A stretch of 64,000 nucleotides of DNA from Cellulomonas flavigena DSM 20109 (GCF_000092865.1 NC_014151.1:372001-436000), one strand, 5' to 3'. Positions 34,526 to 43,462 are shown, counted from the first letter of the stretch. Notes: generated from the letters alone by a model not told the origin. Numbers and translations: made by a program.

Positions 34526-34559
34526 CACCGCCCCCGCACCACTCGGTGCGGGGGCGGTG
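34526..34559. terminator. Strong hairpin after the xylanase gene
   Basis: CACCGCCCCCGCACC and GGTGCGGGGGCGGTG pair over 15 bp with an ACTC loop, 22 bp after the stop. Confidence 0.88.
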
Positions 34560-34700
34560 TCGTGTGCACCCGGCCCCCTCGTGGACGCCGCGGCGCGGCC
34601 GGTCGGACGAGCGGGTCGCAACCGCCGTCCGGGCGACACCCCTCAGGACCACGGCCACCACCGCCGATGGACAAGTGTCCAGGGGTGGGTCCGGGCGGGG

Positions 34701-36308
34701 GTGGTGGACGTGGAACAGGGTGCAGGCCCGGGCGGCGTGCCGCCCACGGCGGCGAACCCTCCCGCCGCGACGACCACGACCCTGGAGCGGGCCCCGATCC
34801 CGACGCAGCGGTCGGCCCAGGTCGAGGAGCTCGGGCTCGACCCCGGCACCGTCCGGGTCGCCGGGCGGTCGTCCGGGTGGCTGCAGCGCGCGGTCGGCGT
34901 GGTGGTGCTGCTGATCGCCGCGGGTGGTGCGGCGCTGCTCTGGTACGCGGTGACCTCCAGCGACGCGGGTGGCCGGCCACCGGAGCGGGGCACGCTGCTC
35001 GGGATCTGGGACGTGTTCTACGACACCCAGCTGCCCTCGCCGCGGGTCATGCTGGCCGCGGTGGCCGTGGCCGTCCTGCTCGCGGCGGGCGTCGCGCTGC
35101 TGGAGCAGCGGATCGCGAACCGGTCGCGGCGCTCGTCGGACGTGCTGACCGACCCGCTCGCACCGAAGATCGTCATGGCCCGCACCCGGGGGGTCTACGC
35201 CGGCCCGGTGACCGTGACGGTGCTGATCCCGGCCCACAACGAGCAGGCGTCCCTGCCGGCCACCCTGGCGTCGCTGCTCGCGCAGTCGCACCGGCCGGAG
35301 CGGGTGATCGTCGTCGCGGACAACTGCACCGACGCGACCGTCGACGTCGCGCGCGCGGCAGGCGTCGAGGTCGTCGAGACGGTCGGCAACACCCGCAAGA
35401 AGGCCGGTGCGCTCAACCAGGTGCTGGCCGGCCTGCTGCCCGGGCAGGGCGACAACGACGTCGTCATGGTCATGGACGCCGACACCACCCTCGACGCCGG
35501 GTTCCTCGCGGTGGCGGTCGCGCGGATGACCTCCGACCGGGCGCTCATGGCCGTGGGTGGGCTGTTCTACGGCGAGGAGGGCGCCGGGCTGCTGGGGCAG
35601 CTGCAGCGCAACGAGTACCTGCGTTACGGGCGTGAGATGCGTCGGTGCCGGGGACGGGTCCTCGTGCTGACCGGGACGGCGTCGCTGTTCCGGCCGGCGG
35701 CGCTGCGCGAGGTCGCCCGGCTGCGCGGCACCGCCCTGCCGGGGACCCGCGGCGACGTGTACGACACGACGGCGCTCACGGAGGACAACGAGCTCACCCT
35801 GGCGTTGAAGTCGCTCGGTGCGCTCATGGTGTCCCCCGAGCAGTGCACGGTCGTCACCGAGGTGATGCCGACGTGGCGGGCGCTGTGGGCGCAGCGGCTG
35901 CGCTGGCAGCGGGGTGCGCTGGAGAACCTCGGCGCCTACGGCACCACCCCCACGACCCTGCGGTACTGGGCGCAGCAGCTCGGCATCGGGTACGGCGTGA
36001 TCGCGCTGTACTCCTACCTGCTGCTGATCGCGCTCATGCTGCTGAGCGCGGACGGGTGGGTGTGGTTCCCGTTCTGGATGGGGCTGGGCGTGGTGTTCCT
36101 CGCCGAGCGGGTCGTGACCGTCTGGTCAGGTGGGTGGCGGGCGCGGCTGCTGGCCGTGACCCTGCTGCCGGAGCTGTGCTTCGACGCGTTCCTCGACCTC
36201 GTCTACGTCAAGGGCGTCCTCGACATCTCCCTGGGCCGGACGGCGACGTGGAAGCACGTCGTCCACACCCCGACCGGGGCCCGTCTCGAGGTCGGTGACG
36301 CCGCGTGA
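34701..36308 (+). CDS. Membrane GT2-family glycosyltransferase
   Basis: About 535 residues from one of several in-frame GTGs (34,701-34,710); true start uncertain. Two N-terminal membrane helices (VGVVVLLIAAGGAALLWYAV, LAAVAVAVLLAAGVALL), a GT2 catalytic domain, then three or four C-terminal helices. Catalytic motifs: VTVLIPAHNEQASLPATL, VIVVADNCTDAT, VMDADTTLD (DxD), DVYDTTALTEDNELTL (ED), and QRLRWQRGA (QxxRW) of processive beta-glycosyltransferases. Probably exports a surface polysaccharide. Overlaps a small membrane-protein gene (GTGA). Confidence 0.87.
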   Translation: MVDVEQGAGPGGVPPTAANPPAATTTTLERAPIPTQRSAQVEELGLDPGTVRVAGRSSGWLQRAVGVVVLLIAAGGAALLWYAVTSSDAGGRPPERGTLLGIWDVFYDTQLPSPRVMLAAVAVAVLLAAGVALLEQRIANRSRRSSDVLTDPLAPKIVMARTRGVYAGPVTVTVLIPAHNEQASLPATLASLLAQSHRPERVIVVADNCTDATVDVARAAGVEVVETVGNTRKKAGALNQVLAGLLPGQGDNDVVMVMDADTTLDAGFLAVAVARMTSDRALMAVGGLFYGEEGAGLLGQLQRNEYLRYGREMRRCRGRVLVLTGTASLFRPAALREVARLRGTALPGTRGDVYDTTALTEDNELTLALKSLGALMVSPEQCTVVTEVMPTWRALWAQRLRWQRGALENLGAYGTTPTTLRYWAQQLGIGYGVIALYSYLLLIALMLLSADGWVWFPFWMGLGVVFLAERVVTVWSGGWRARLLAVTLLPELCFDAFLDLVYVKGVLDISLGRTATWKHVVHTPTGARLEVGDAA

Positions 36309-36586
36309 CCCCGGGCGTGCCGGCCGGGGCGGAGGCGCTGGACGCCGTGCTCGCCTCGCCGATGACGCAGTCCATGCCCCTGCGGGTGCTCACGGCGTTC
36401 GTCGCCATCAACACCGTCATCTACAGCGTGCTCGCCGTGGCCAAGCTGCTGCCCCGTGTCTACCCGTCCACCTGGTTCCGGGGGCGCAACCGCCGCGTCG
36501 AGGACCGCAGCATCGACCCGGCAGGCGCGGCGGCGCGTGAGCCCGACGGCCCCGGCCGTGCCGCGTCAGGCCCGCCCCTGCGGTGA
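36305..36586 (+). CDS. Small membrane protein coupled to the GT2 gene
   Basis: 93 residues. One hydrophobic helix (VLTAFVAINTVIYSVLAVAKLLP, about residues 28-50) then a basic, Pro/Gly-rich tail (RGRNRRVEDRSIDPAG). I recognise no family. The start GTG overlaps the glycosyltransferase stop by 4 bp, so the two should be produced together; a role as small subunit of the membrane glycosyltransferase is inferred. Confidence 0.7.
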   Translation: MTPGVPAGAEALDAVLASPMTQSMPLRVLTAFVAINTVIYSVLAVAKLLPRVYPSTWFRGRNRRVEDRSIDPAGAAAREPDGPGRAASGPPLR

Positions 36587-36656
36587 CGGCGCCCGCGGAG
36601 GCCCGCATGGTCCAGGCACGGCGGACCTCGACCCCGGCACCGGCGGATCGGCAGTC

Positions 36657-37640
36657 TCAGCGGTGGCGCAGGAGCACGGGCATGACGAGCCCGACGTCGC
36701 CCGGCCGGCCGGCCGGGGAGACGCTGAGTACGGCCCGCTCGTCCTCCAGCGCCAGGGCCACGTGCTCGGCCCGTGCCGCGCGCACGGCGTCGAGCAGGAA
36801 CGTCCGGGAGAAGCCGAGAGCGTCGTCCGGGCCCGGCGCGCCGAGCGCGACGCGGTCACCGTCGAGCCGCACCACGACGATCTCGTCCGCGCCGTCCACG
36901 GCCTCGACCAGGTCGACCGTCGCGACGGTCACGTGTCGGGACCCGCCCGAGCGCAGCAGCTGCTGGTAGTCCGGGTACGCCGCATCGAGCGGCTCGCCGT
37001 GGCGGCCCAGGACCTCCAGGGTGCGCGAGCCGAGCACCACCGGCCCGTCCGCGGGCAGCTCGGCCGACGCGAGGTCGTCGAGGAAGGCGAGCGGGGCGAC
37101 GACGCGGACCTCCGCCCCGGAGGGCCGGCGCACGGGCACCGTCGCCACCGCAAGGCGCGACCGGTCGCAGCCGACGAGCCGCAGCGACGTCGCGTCGAGG
37201 TGCATCAGGACCCCGGCGAGCCCGGGCCACGCGGGGTCGTCGCCGACCGCGTGCCGCACGGCCGCGACGGCCGCGACGAGGTCCGCGCCGGTGACCGAGC
37301 AGCGCGCGGGTCGCGTCAGGAGGTCGTCGACCGCGTCGAGGTGCGCGCACGCGGCGGCGAGGTCGGCCTCGAGCCTGCCGCGGTGCCGTGCCAGCACGGT
37401 CCGGGCCTGCTCCGGCGCGGCGAGGACGGCGACCATCTCCGCCACCGGCAGCCCTGCCTGGCGCAGCCCGGCGACCACGCGAGCCGTGCGGACCTGGCCG
37501 GTGGTGTACCAGCGGTACCCGGTCGCGGGGTCGACGCGCGCCGGACGGAGGACGCCGGCGGCGTCGTAGTACCGCAGCGCGCTCACCGGCAGGCCGCCGG
37601 CGCGCGCGAGCGCCCCGATGCTGAGCAGGTCGTCGTCCAC
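36657..37640 (-). CDS. MerR-family regulator with DNA polymerase III beta-like C-terminal domain
   Basis: 327 residues. MerR HTH (LLSIGALARAGGLPVSALRYYDAAGVLRPARVDPATGYRWY) and a short dimerisation helix, then about 190 residues that look like a sliding-clamp subdomain: MHLDATSLRLVGCDRSRLAVATVPV closely resembles the DnaN motif with T..LRLVATDRYRLA, and AVVLSRTFLLDAVRAA, LALEDERAVLSVSPAG also fit. Actinobacterial MerR proteins with this fusion exist, with unknown ligands. GTG start. A MerR-type operator (37,655-37,681) lies upstream. Downstream of an MFS exporter gene on the same strand. Confidence 0.8.
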   Translation of the reverse strand: MDDDLLSIGALARAGGLPVSALRYYDAAGVLRPARVDPATGYRWYTTGQVRTARVVAGLRQAGLPVAEMVAVLAAPEQARTVLARHRGRLEADLAAACAHLDAVDDLLTRPARCSVTGADLVAAVAAVRHAVGDDPAWPGLAGVLMHLDATSLRLVGCDRSRLAVATVPVRRPSGAEVRVVAPLAFLDDLASAELPADGPVVLGSRTLEVLGRHGEPLDAAYPDYQQLLRSGGSRHVTVATVDLVEAVDGADEIVVVRLDGDRVALGAPGPDDALGFSRTFLLDAVRAARAEHVALALEDERAVLSVSPAGRPGDVGLVMPVLLRHR

Positions 37641-37654
37641 GGGGACACTGTGAG

Positions 37655-37681
37655 CCCTCGACCGGCACGAGGGTCAAGCCG
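37655..37681 (-). promoter_or_regulatory. MerR-type promoter/operator, copy A
   Basis: On the minus strand it reads CGGCTTGACCCTCGTGC then CGGTCGAGGG: a TTGACC -35 element embedded in an inverted repeat. 24 of 27 positions match copy B at 38,903-38,929. The MFS gene stop codon lies inside the TTGACC. Confidence 0.7.
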
Positions 37682-38888
37682 TGGAGGACCGACGGGCCCA
37701 CGTGGCACACGACGCCAGGCCCAGCGCGACGACCCCCAGGGCCCAGCCGGGCGACGCGCGCTCCGCGAGCGCACCGAGCACCGTGGTCGTGACCAGGGCC
37801 GGCACCAGCTGGCCGAGGCTCACCAGCGCCTGCACGCGGGCGAGGTGCGTCCGCGGCGCGGCCCCCAGCAGCACCGGCGCCAGCCGGGCCGCGAACATCC
37901 CGTTCCCGACACCGCTCGTCGCGCCCCCGACGACGGAGACGACGAGAGCCGAGCCGTCCGCCCCGGAGCCGGCCGTCAGCAGCGCCGCCCCCACGGCGCT
38001 GACCGCGAGCCCGGTCGCCGCCGACGCGACCGTGCCCGCGCCCGCCGGCGCCCGACGCCGCGCCGCGTGCAGCGCCGCACAGATCGCGCCGACCCCGACC
38101 GCACCGGCGACCAGGCCGGTCGGGCCGGGACCCCAGCCGGACGCCCGCCCCAGCAGCGGCACCAGGAGCGACGGGACGGGGAGGGCCAGCGCCGCACCGG
38201 CTCCCGCCAGCGGCAGCGCCCTGCGCAGCAGCGGGGTCGCCACGACGACCCGCCACCCCTCCGCGAGGCCGAGACGCGGCGCGCCGACCGTCGCGACCGT
38301 CGTGGGCCCGGGGAGCTCGCGCACGGCGACGAGGACCACCAGCGACACTCCGACCAGCACGGCGGCACCCCACGCGACCGCGGCGAGGCCCGTGGCTCCG
38401 ACGAGCACGCCCCCGAGCGGCGCGGCCGCCATCAGCACGACCTGGCCGACCCCCTGGCGCAGCGCCAGCGCCCGCGGCAGCTGCTCGTCCGGGACCAGCC
38501 GACGGGGCATCGACCCCGAGGCGGGCAGGCACAGTGCCGTCACCGCACCCAGCACCAGCGAGGAGGTCAGCAGCGCCCACGTCGCCGGTCCCCAGCGCGC
38601 GAGCGTCAGGGCGAGCAGGGCCGTCGCGACGAGCAGCGCCGCCTCACCGGCGACGAGGAGCCGTCGGGCGCCGACGCGGTCGGCGACGGCGCCACCCACG
38701 ACCAGCAGGACGAGGCGCGGCACGCCGTGGAGCGTCAGCACCAGGGCGGCCGTCGTGCCGCCCAGCCCGGACGCCGCCCAGCCGAGGGCGAACGCGAGCA
38801 CGGCCTCCCCGAACCGGCCGACGGTGAACCCGCCGAGCCAGGCGAGGTAGGGGCGGGGGAGGGCACGGGCCGGTGCGTCGACGTTCAC
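37674..38888 (-). CDS. MFS transporter (multidrug-efflux type)
   Basis: 404 residues, twelve predicted membrane helices. Typical MFS signals: GGAVADRVGARRLLVAGE (motif A loop between helices 2 and 3), RALALRQGVGQVVLMAAAPLGGVLVG in helix 5, and the second-half loop AARRRAPAGAG. Closest in style to the actinobacterial exporters of the MFS_3 type (LYALWLGGFTVGRFGEAVLAFALGW-like start). GTG start. Copy B of the MerR operator lies 15 bp upstream of the start and copy A lies at the stop, so the adjacent MerR-like protein likely controls it. Confidence 0.87.
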   Translation of the reverse strand: MNVDAPARALPRPYLAWLGGFTVGRFGEAVLAFALGWAASGLGGTTAALVLTLHGVPRLVLLVVGGAVADRVGARRLLVAGEAALLVATALLALTLARWGPATWALLTSSLVLGAVTALCLPASGSMPRRLVPDEQLPRALALRQGVGQVVLMAAAPLGGVLVGATGLAAVAWGAAVLVGVSLVVLVAVRELPGPTTVATVGAPRLGLAEGWRVVVATPLLRRALPLAGAGAALALPVPSLLVPLLGRASGWGPGPTGLVAGAVGVGAICAALHAARRRAPAGAGTVASAATGLAVSAVGAALLTAGSGADGSALVVSVVGGATSGVGNGMFAARLAPVLLGAAPRTHLARVQALVSLGQLVPALVTTTVLGALAERASPGWALGVVALGLASCATWARRSSTA

Positions 38889-38902
38889 GGAGGCACGCTG
38901 GC

Positions 38903-38929
38903 GCCTCGACCTGCTCGAGGGTCAAGCCG
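38903..38929 (-). promoter_or_regulatory. MerR-type promoter/operator, copy B
   Basis: On the minus strand: CGGCTTGACCCTCGAGC then AGGTCGAGGC. CCTCGA-N5-TCGAGG is a perfect inverted repeat. It precedes the MFS gene and overlaps the stop codon of the upstream orphan gene. Confidence 0.72.
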
Positions 38930-40001
38930 GGAGCGGGACGTGCGGCAGCGGCGACGCGGCGAGGACCTGCTCGATGCGCTCGGACACCGTCGTCGTGCCG
39001 TTGCGGGCGTCGAACTTCTCGCCCTCCCGCCGTGCTGCGTCGACGCTGCGCCGGGCCAGGTCCTCGGCGCTCATCTGCTCGCCGTCGGACAGGGTGAGGA
39101 CGATCCCGTCACCGGTGCGTGCCGTCGCACCGCTGAGGAGCCGGGCGACCGCGGCCTCGAGCTGGTACGTGATCACGTCGATCGCCGCGATCTGCGACTG
39201 CAGGAGCTCGACGCCGCGCGCCTCGTTGCCGGTGAGCGCGAGGAACAGGAGGTTCTGCGCGAGGACCATGTGGGAGAGGCTGCGGCCACGGACCCCGCTG
39301 AGGCAGCGCCGGTGGTGGTCCGCCGCCTCGGCGAGGCGTCCCGTGCGGACCAGCGGCAGGAGCGCCGCACCGAGCGCCCGCTGGGGCTGGGTGTCGCACG
39401 TGACGTCCCTGCACCGCACCCGCGCCGAGACCTCCAGACCGGCCTCGTCGTCGCCGAGGTCGTGGAGGAGCTCGGCCGTGGCGGACAGCTCGCACGCCAG
39501 GCAGTCGCTCGTCGCGTCCCGCGGCAGGGTGCGCCAGCGGCGGAACTGCTCCTGCGCGGCCGCGGCCCCGTGGACCCGCCACGTCAGGTTGACGCGCGAC
39601 CAGGCCACCGCCTGGACCCCGTGCCCGGCGGCGCGCGCACGAGCCTCCATCGCCTCCAGGAGCTGCTCGGTGTGGCCGAGCGGGACCTCGGGGAAGCCGG
39701 TGAGCGTCGAGGCGGCCCACTTCGACTGCCACAGCACGCGGTCCGTCAGTGCCCGGGAGAAGTGGTGCGTGGCCGCGTCGTAGTCGCGCAGCACCTGGCT
39801 GAACGGCAGGAGCGACTTCCGTCGCTCGCCGCCCAGGTGACAGGCCTCGTGCAGGTCCAGTCGCGCCTGCGTGAGCAGCACGGCGTCGCCGACGTCCTCG
39901 GCGGCGCGCACCGCCTCCTCGACGAGCTGCGTGCGCGAGCGACCGAACGGCAGGGCCGAGGCGGTGCGCAGGATCTCGCGGACGTCGGCCCCGGTCACCA
40001 C
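38922..40001 (-). CDS. Helical-repeat protein of unknown function
   Basis: 359 residues, no recognised family. Predicted to be mainly alpha-helical with TPR-like helix pairs (LVEEAVRAAEDVGDAVLLTQARLDLHEA, YDAATHHFSRALTDRVLWQSKWAASTL, GRLAEAADHHRRCLSG). A cluster of Cys (DCLACELS, RCRDVTC, RRCLSG) in the middle could bind zinc. No signal peptide. Two GTG codons in a row could start it. Preceded by a 53-residue ORF on the same strand, with a 43-bp gap. TPR assignment is inference from helix spacing. Confidence 0.65.
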   Translation of the reverse strand: MVTGADVREILRTASALPFGRSRTQLVEEAVRAAEDVGDAVLLTQARLDLHEACHLGGERRKSLLPFSQVLRDYDAATHHFSRALTDRVLWQSKWAASTLTGFPEVPLGHTEQLLEAMEARARAAGHGVQAVAWSRVNLTWRVHGAAAAQEQFRRWRTLPRDATSDCLACELSATAELLHDLGDDEAGLEVSARVRCRDVTCDTQPQRALGAALLPLVRTGRLAEAADHHRRCLSGVRGRSLSHMVLAQNLLFLALTGNEARGVELLQSQIAAIDVITYQLEAAVARLLSGATARTGDGIVLTLSDGEQMSAEDLARRSVDAARREGEKFDARNGTTTVSERIEQVLAASPLPHVPLPA

Positions 40002-40044
40002 GGTGCCGACGACAAGGCGTCCTGAGGCGCCGTCACGGGTGCCC

Positions 40045-40206
40045 TCAACGGTTCTCGAAGCAGTACTGGTGGCGGAAGGGGCCCAGCGACCGGTGGACCT
40101 CGGCGCTGAGCTCGAGGTCCACCGGTCGTCGGTCGTCGTCGGACGGCACGATCACCCGGGCACGGGGCACGGGCGGCGTCCGGCGTCGGTCCGCAGGGTG
40201 CTGCAT
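40045..40206 (-). CDS. Small 53-residue ORF of unknown function
   Basis: ATG start without a clear ribosome site. An Arg/Pro-rich basic N-terminal half (DRRRTPPVPRARVIVP) and a more ordered second half (DLELSAEVHRSLGPFRHQYCFENR). No known family. It lies 43 bp upstream of the helical-repeat gene on the same strand and may form an operon with it. Coding status is likely but not certain, since no homologs can be checked here. Confidence 0.45.
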   Translation of the reverse strand: MQHPADRRRTPPVPRARVIVPSDDDRRPVDLELSAEVHRSLGPFRHQYCFENR

Positions 40207-40248
40207 GGCAGGAACCTAGCGGCTGCGCGCTGCGACGGTGTGCCGCGC

Positions 40249-41454
40249 TCAGCCCACCTTCACCAGCTGCCACTGCTGGTTGGTGCCGTTCCAGTCGGTG
40301 TACTGGACGATGTTGCCGCCGTCGGCGGTGGAGGCGCCCTGCACCTCGACGGCCTTGCCGCTGTTCCGCGCGATGAGCTGGACGTACCCGTCGATCGTCT
40401 GGAGGCTGAACTGCTGGTTGGTGCCGCCGTGGTTGGTCCACTGGTGGATCGCCGCGCCGTCGGTGGTGGACCGTCCGGACACGTCGAGGAGCTTGCCCGA
40501 GAGCCGCGACTTCACCTGGTAGTAGCCGTTGCCGACGCTGACGAACTGCCACTGCTGCTGGGTGCCGCCGTTGCGGGACCACTGGGTGATGCGGGCGCCG
40601 TCGGCGGTGGACAGGTTGTACACGTCGATGGCCTTGCCGCTGTTGCGGTTGACGAGCGTGTACCAGGCCGAGGTGTCCACCTGGCCCGTGCCCGGGTCGG
40701 GGGTCGGGGTGGGCGTCGGCGTGGGGGTGGTGCCGCCCGACGGGTTGCCGATGCTGCCCGGCACGCTGCGCAGCGCGTTGTACCAGACGGCCGCCATCTT
40801 GTCGTAGCCCGCCGCGTTGGGGTGCACGCCGTCGGGCATGTCGGAGAGGGGGACGGCCCCGTTCATGTTGACCAGGTGCACCTTCTTGCCGGCGTTGGCC
40901 CTGCTCGACACGATGCCGGGGATGGCGGAGTTGTAGGCCTGCACCTGCGACTGCGCGTACGAGACCGGGATGAGGGTCGCGACGAAGACGTCGGTCTGCG
41001 GGGACGTGCTGGTGATCTTGTCGATGACCCCCGCGAGCCGGTTCGGGGCGTTGCCCAGGTCGCGGTTCTGGCTGATGTCGTTGGTGCCGATGTGCAGCAG
41101 CACGGTGCGCGGCTGGTAGGTGCGGACCCAGTTGACGATGTTCGCGTCGATCTGGTCGATCCGCCAGCCCGAGTGCCCCTCGTGGTCGTGGTCCCACAGG
41201 CTCGACGGCCCGTTGAAGCCCGACCCCACGAAGTCCGTCGTGTAGCCGCCCTGCGCGAGGCGCTGCCACAGCCCGACGCGGTAGCCGCCGCCCCCGGACA
41301 TGCCGATGCCCTCCGTGATCGAGTCGCCGAGGGGCATCACGCGGGTGCCCCCGTTGCTCTCGGCGGCGGCGGGCGCGGACGGCGCCACGACACCTCCGGC
41401 CAGTGCGACGCCGAGCGTGACGGCGAGCAGCAGCCCTCGGGCCAATCGATGCAT
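40249..41454 (-). CDS. Secreted SGNH/GDSL hydrolase with C-terminal CBM13
   Basis: 401 residues. Signal peptide ending near PAAAES (residue 33), an SGNH esterase domain: VMPLGDSITEG (block I, catalytic Ser), GHSGWRIDQI, LLHIGTNDIS (blocks III), and DGVHPNAAGYDKMA (block V Asp-His). A Thr-Pro linker (TPTPTPTPTPDPG) leads to a CBM13 trefoil closely similar to the one on the xylanase ([23 protein letters not shown]). Likely a carbohydrate esterase acting on xylan side groups. Preceded by CAGGAGG and an operator like that of the xylanase. Confidence 0.93.
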   Translation of the reverse strand: MHRLARGLLLAVTLGVALAGGVVAPSAPAAAESNGGTRVMPLGDSITEGIGMSGGGGYRVGLWQRLAQGGYTTDFVGSGFNGPSSLWDHDHEGHSGWRIDQIDANIVNWVRTYQPRTVLLHIGTNDISQNRDLGNAPNRLAGVIDKITSTSPQTDVFVATLIPVSYAQSQVQAYNSAIPGIVSSRANAGKKVHLVNMNGAVPLSDMPDGVHPNAAGYDKMAAVWYNALRSVPGSIGNPSGGTTPTPTPTPTPDPGTGQVDTSAWYTLVNRNSGKAIDVYNLSTADGARITQWSRNGGTQQQWQFVSVGNGYYQVKSRLSGKLLDVSGRSTTDGAAIHQWTNHGGTNQQFSLQTIDGYVQLIARNSGKAVEVQGASTADGGNIVQYTDWNGTNQQWQLVKVG

Positions 41455-41502
41455 GTCCTCTGCCTCCTGACGAGGGCGGCACGGCCTCGACCGGCCGCCG
41501 AT

Positions 41503-41514
41503 GTGAACGTTCAC
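41503..41514. promoter_or_regulatory. Operator-like palindrome before the SGNH hydrolase
   Basis: GTGAACGTTCAC, a perfect 12-bp palindrome 49 bp before the start. The xylanase site is GTGAACGATCAC. Nearby GCGCAAACGATT may be a second half-site. Confidence 0.6.
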
Positions 41515-41610
41515 TCGACGTGATCGGGGACACTGTGGCACGGCAGTCGTCGGATCGCGACGAGCGCAAACGATTAGGCGAGCGCTCGTCCCCCGCGCGG
41601 GCTCGTGCCG

Positions 41611-41994
41611 CTACCGCGCCACGAGCCGGAGCCCGTGCGCGACGTGGTCGAGGGAGCCGGGCGCGAGGGAGTAGTAGGCCCACCGTCCGCGCTGCTCGCG
41701 GGTGAGCAGGCCGGCGTCGACGAGGACCTTGAGGTGGTGGCTCACCGTCGGCTGCGCGAGGCCGACCGGCCCGGTGAGGTCGCACACGCACGCCTCGCCG
41801 TCCTGGTGCGCCGCCACCAGCGAGAGCAGCTGCACACGCGCGGGGTCGCCGAGCGCCTTGAACGTGCGAGCGAGCTCGCGAGCCGTCTCCGGGTCGGCGG
41901 CGGCGCGCGTCAGCGGCGCGCAGCACGCGTCGGTCGCCGGCGGCGTGGCGGGCGGGAGCGGGTCGGCGGTCACGGGGGCCATCTTGCCATGCAT
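41611..41994 (-). CDS. arsR: ArsR-family arsenic-sensing repressor
   Basis: 127 residues (several ATG starts possible, 41,982 to 42,018). HTH of ArsR type: FKALGDPARVQLLSLVAAHQDGEACVCDLTGPVGLAQPTVSHHLKVLVDAGLLTREQRGRWAYYSL. The CVCDL motif in the recognition region is the As(III) site of the classical ArsR. A further Cys pair (DACCAPL) near the N terminus may also take part. The intergenic 60 bp to the divergent flavoprotein gene has CATCGATG palindromes suited to an ArsR operator. Confidence 0.88.
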   Translation of the reverse strand: MHGKMAPVTADPLPPATPPATDACCAPLTRAAADPETARELARTFKALGDPARVQLLSLVAAHQDGEACVCDLTGPVGLAQPTVSHHLKVLVDAGLLTREQRGRWAYYSLAPGSLDHVAHGLRLVAR

Positions 41995-42055
41995 CGATGG
42001 ATGTAGATACATTCCGGCTGTCACCTATCGACGAACGTGAATGCGAGGAGTGGAC

Positions 42056-43462
42056 ATGGCCGAGGTCGTGCGTGCGGAGCTGCCGGTCGTCGTGATCGGT
42101 GCCGGGCCGGTGGGTCTGGCGGCGGCGGCGCACCTGCTGGAACGTGGTCTGGAGCCGCTGGTGCTGGAGGCCGGGGAGCAGGCGGGCGCTGCCGTCGCCT
42201 CGTGGGAGCACGTGCGGCTGTTCTCGCCGTGGCGCTACGACGTCGACGCCGCCGCGCGGCGGCTGCTCGAGCAGACCGGGTGGGTGGCGCCGGACGCGGA
42301 CGCCCTGCCCACGGGCGGCGACCTCGTCCGCGACTACCTGGCCCCGCTGGCGGCGACACCGGCGATCGCCTCGCGGCTGCGCACGAGCACCCGGGTGCTC
42401 GCGGTGGCGCGTGACGGTGCCGACAAGACCCGCACCCTGGGCCGGGACCGACGCGGGTACCGCGTGCGGACCCTGACGCCGGACGGGCAGGTGCAGGACG
42501 TGCTCGCGCGGGCGGTGGTCGACGCCTCCGGCACCTACGCGACGTCGAACCCCCTCGGTGCGAGCGGACTGCCGGCGGTCGGCGAGCGCGAGGCGGCGGG
42601 CTTCGTGACCGGGCCGCTGCCCGACGTCCTCGGTGCGCAGCGGGAACGCTTCGCCGGGCGCCACACGTTGGTGGTCGGGATGGGGCACTCGGCGGCGAAC
42701 ACGTTGCTGAGCCTGGTCGAGCTGGCCGAGTCCGAGCCGGGCACGACGATCACCTGGGCGATCCGCGGCGGATCGGCGCGACGGCTGTTCGGTGGGGGCA
42801 CGGCCGACGAGCTGCCCGCGCGCGGGCTGCTCGGCACCCGGCTCAAGGACGCCGTGGACGCAGGCCGGCTGGCGCTGCTGACCCGGGTGTCGATCGAGCG
42901 GCTCGTGCCCGGCGGTGACACCGTGCAGGTGCTGGGCCGAGCGCGTGACGAGCCGCTCGACCTGCAGGTGCACGCGGTCGTGAACGCGACGGGGTTCCGC
43001 CCCGACCTGGACATGCTGCGCGAGGTGCGTCTCGACCTCGACCCCGTGGTCGAGTCCCCGGCCCGGCTGGCCGAGCTGATCGACCCGAACTTCCACTCCT
43101 GCGGAACTGTGCCCCCGCACGGGGAGGCGCTGCTGTCCCACCCGGACGACGGCTTCTACCTGGTCGGCATGAAGTCCTACGGGCGGGCCCCGACGTTCCT
43201 GCTCGCCACGGGGTACGAGCAGGTCCGCTCGGTCGCGGCGGCGCTGGCCGGGGACCGCGCCGGCGCGGACGCCGTCGAGCTCGACCTTCCCGAGACCGGG
43301 GTGTGCTCCACGGACCTCGCCGCCGACGGCGGTGGCTGCTGCGGCAGCGCGCCCGAGCCGCAGCTGCTCGCCCTGGGGGTCGGGGCGCCGGCGGGCACCG
43401 GTTTCGCCACGGGGGTCGTCCACGGCCGCTCGGGCGACGAGCCCGAGAGCGGCCGGGCGTGA
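42056..43462 (+). CDS. ArsO-like flavin-dependent monooxygenase/oxidoreductase
   Basis: 468 residues, ATG chosen for GAGGAG upstream. FAD-binding start LPVVVIGAGPVGLAAAAHLLERGLEPLVLEAG, SWEHVRLFSPWRYDVDAAARRLL and VVDASGTYATSNPLGASGL, then NADPH-binding HTLVVGMGHSAANTLLSL, and ATGFRPDLDMLREVR. The Cys-rich end (GVCSTDLAADGGGCCGSAP) fits an arsenic-bound role. The family is found in arsenic operons next to acr3/arsC and is called ArsO by some authors; the reaction is not well defined. Overlaps the ArsN1-like gene (GTGA). Confidence 0.82.
   Translation: MAEVVRAELPVVVIGAGPVGLAAAAHLLERGLEPLVLEAGEQAGAAVASWEHVRLFSPWRYDVDAAARRLLEQTGWVAPDADALPTGGDLVRDYLAPLAATPAIASRLRTSTRVLAVARDGADKTRTLGRDRRGYRVRTLTPDGQVQDVLARAVVDASGTYATSNPLGASGLPAVGEREAAGFVTGPLPDVLGAQRERFAGRHTLVVGMGHSAANTLLSLVELAESEPGTTITWAIRGGSARRLFGGGTADELPARGLLGTRLKDAVDAGRLALLTRVSIERLVPGGDTVQVLGRARDEPLDLQVHAVVNATGFRPDLDMLREVRLDLDPVVESPARLAELIDPNFHSCGTVPPHGEALLSHPDDGFYLVGMKSYGRAPTFLLATGYEQVRSVAAALAGDRAGADAVELDLPETGVCSTDLAADGGGCCGSAPEPQLLALGVGAPAGTGFATGVVHGRSGDEPESGRA

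Noticed and set aside
36456..40025. Very long plus-strand open frame over the MerR, MFS and helical-repeat genes
   Set aside because: Low-complexity Arg/Gly/Ala translation without any family motif; it is antisense to three genes with clear features, as is common in GC-rich DNA.
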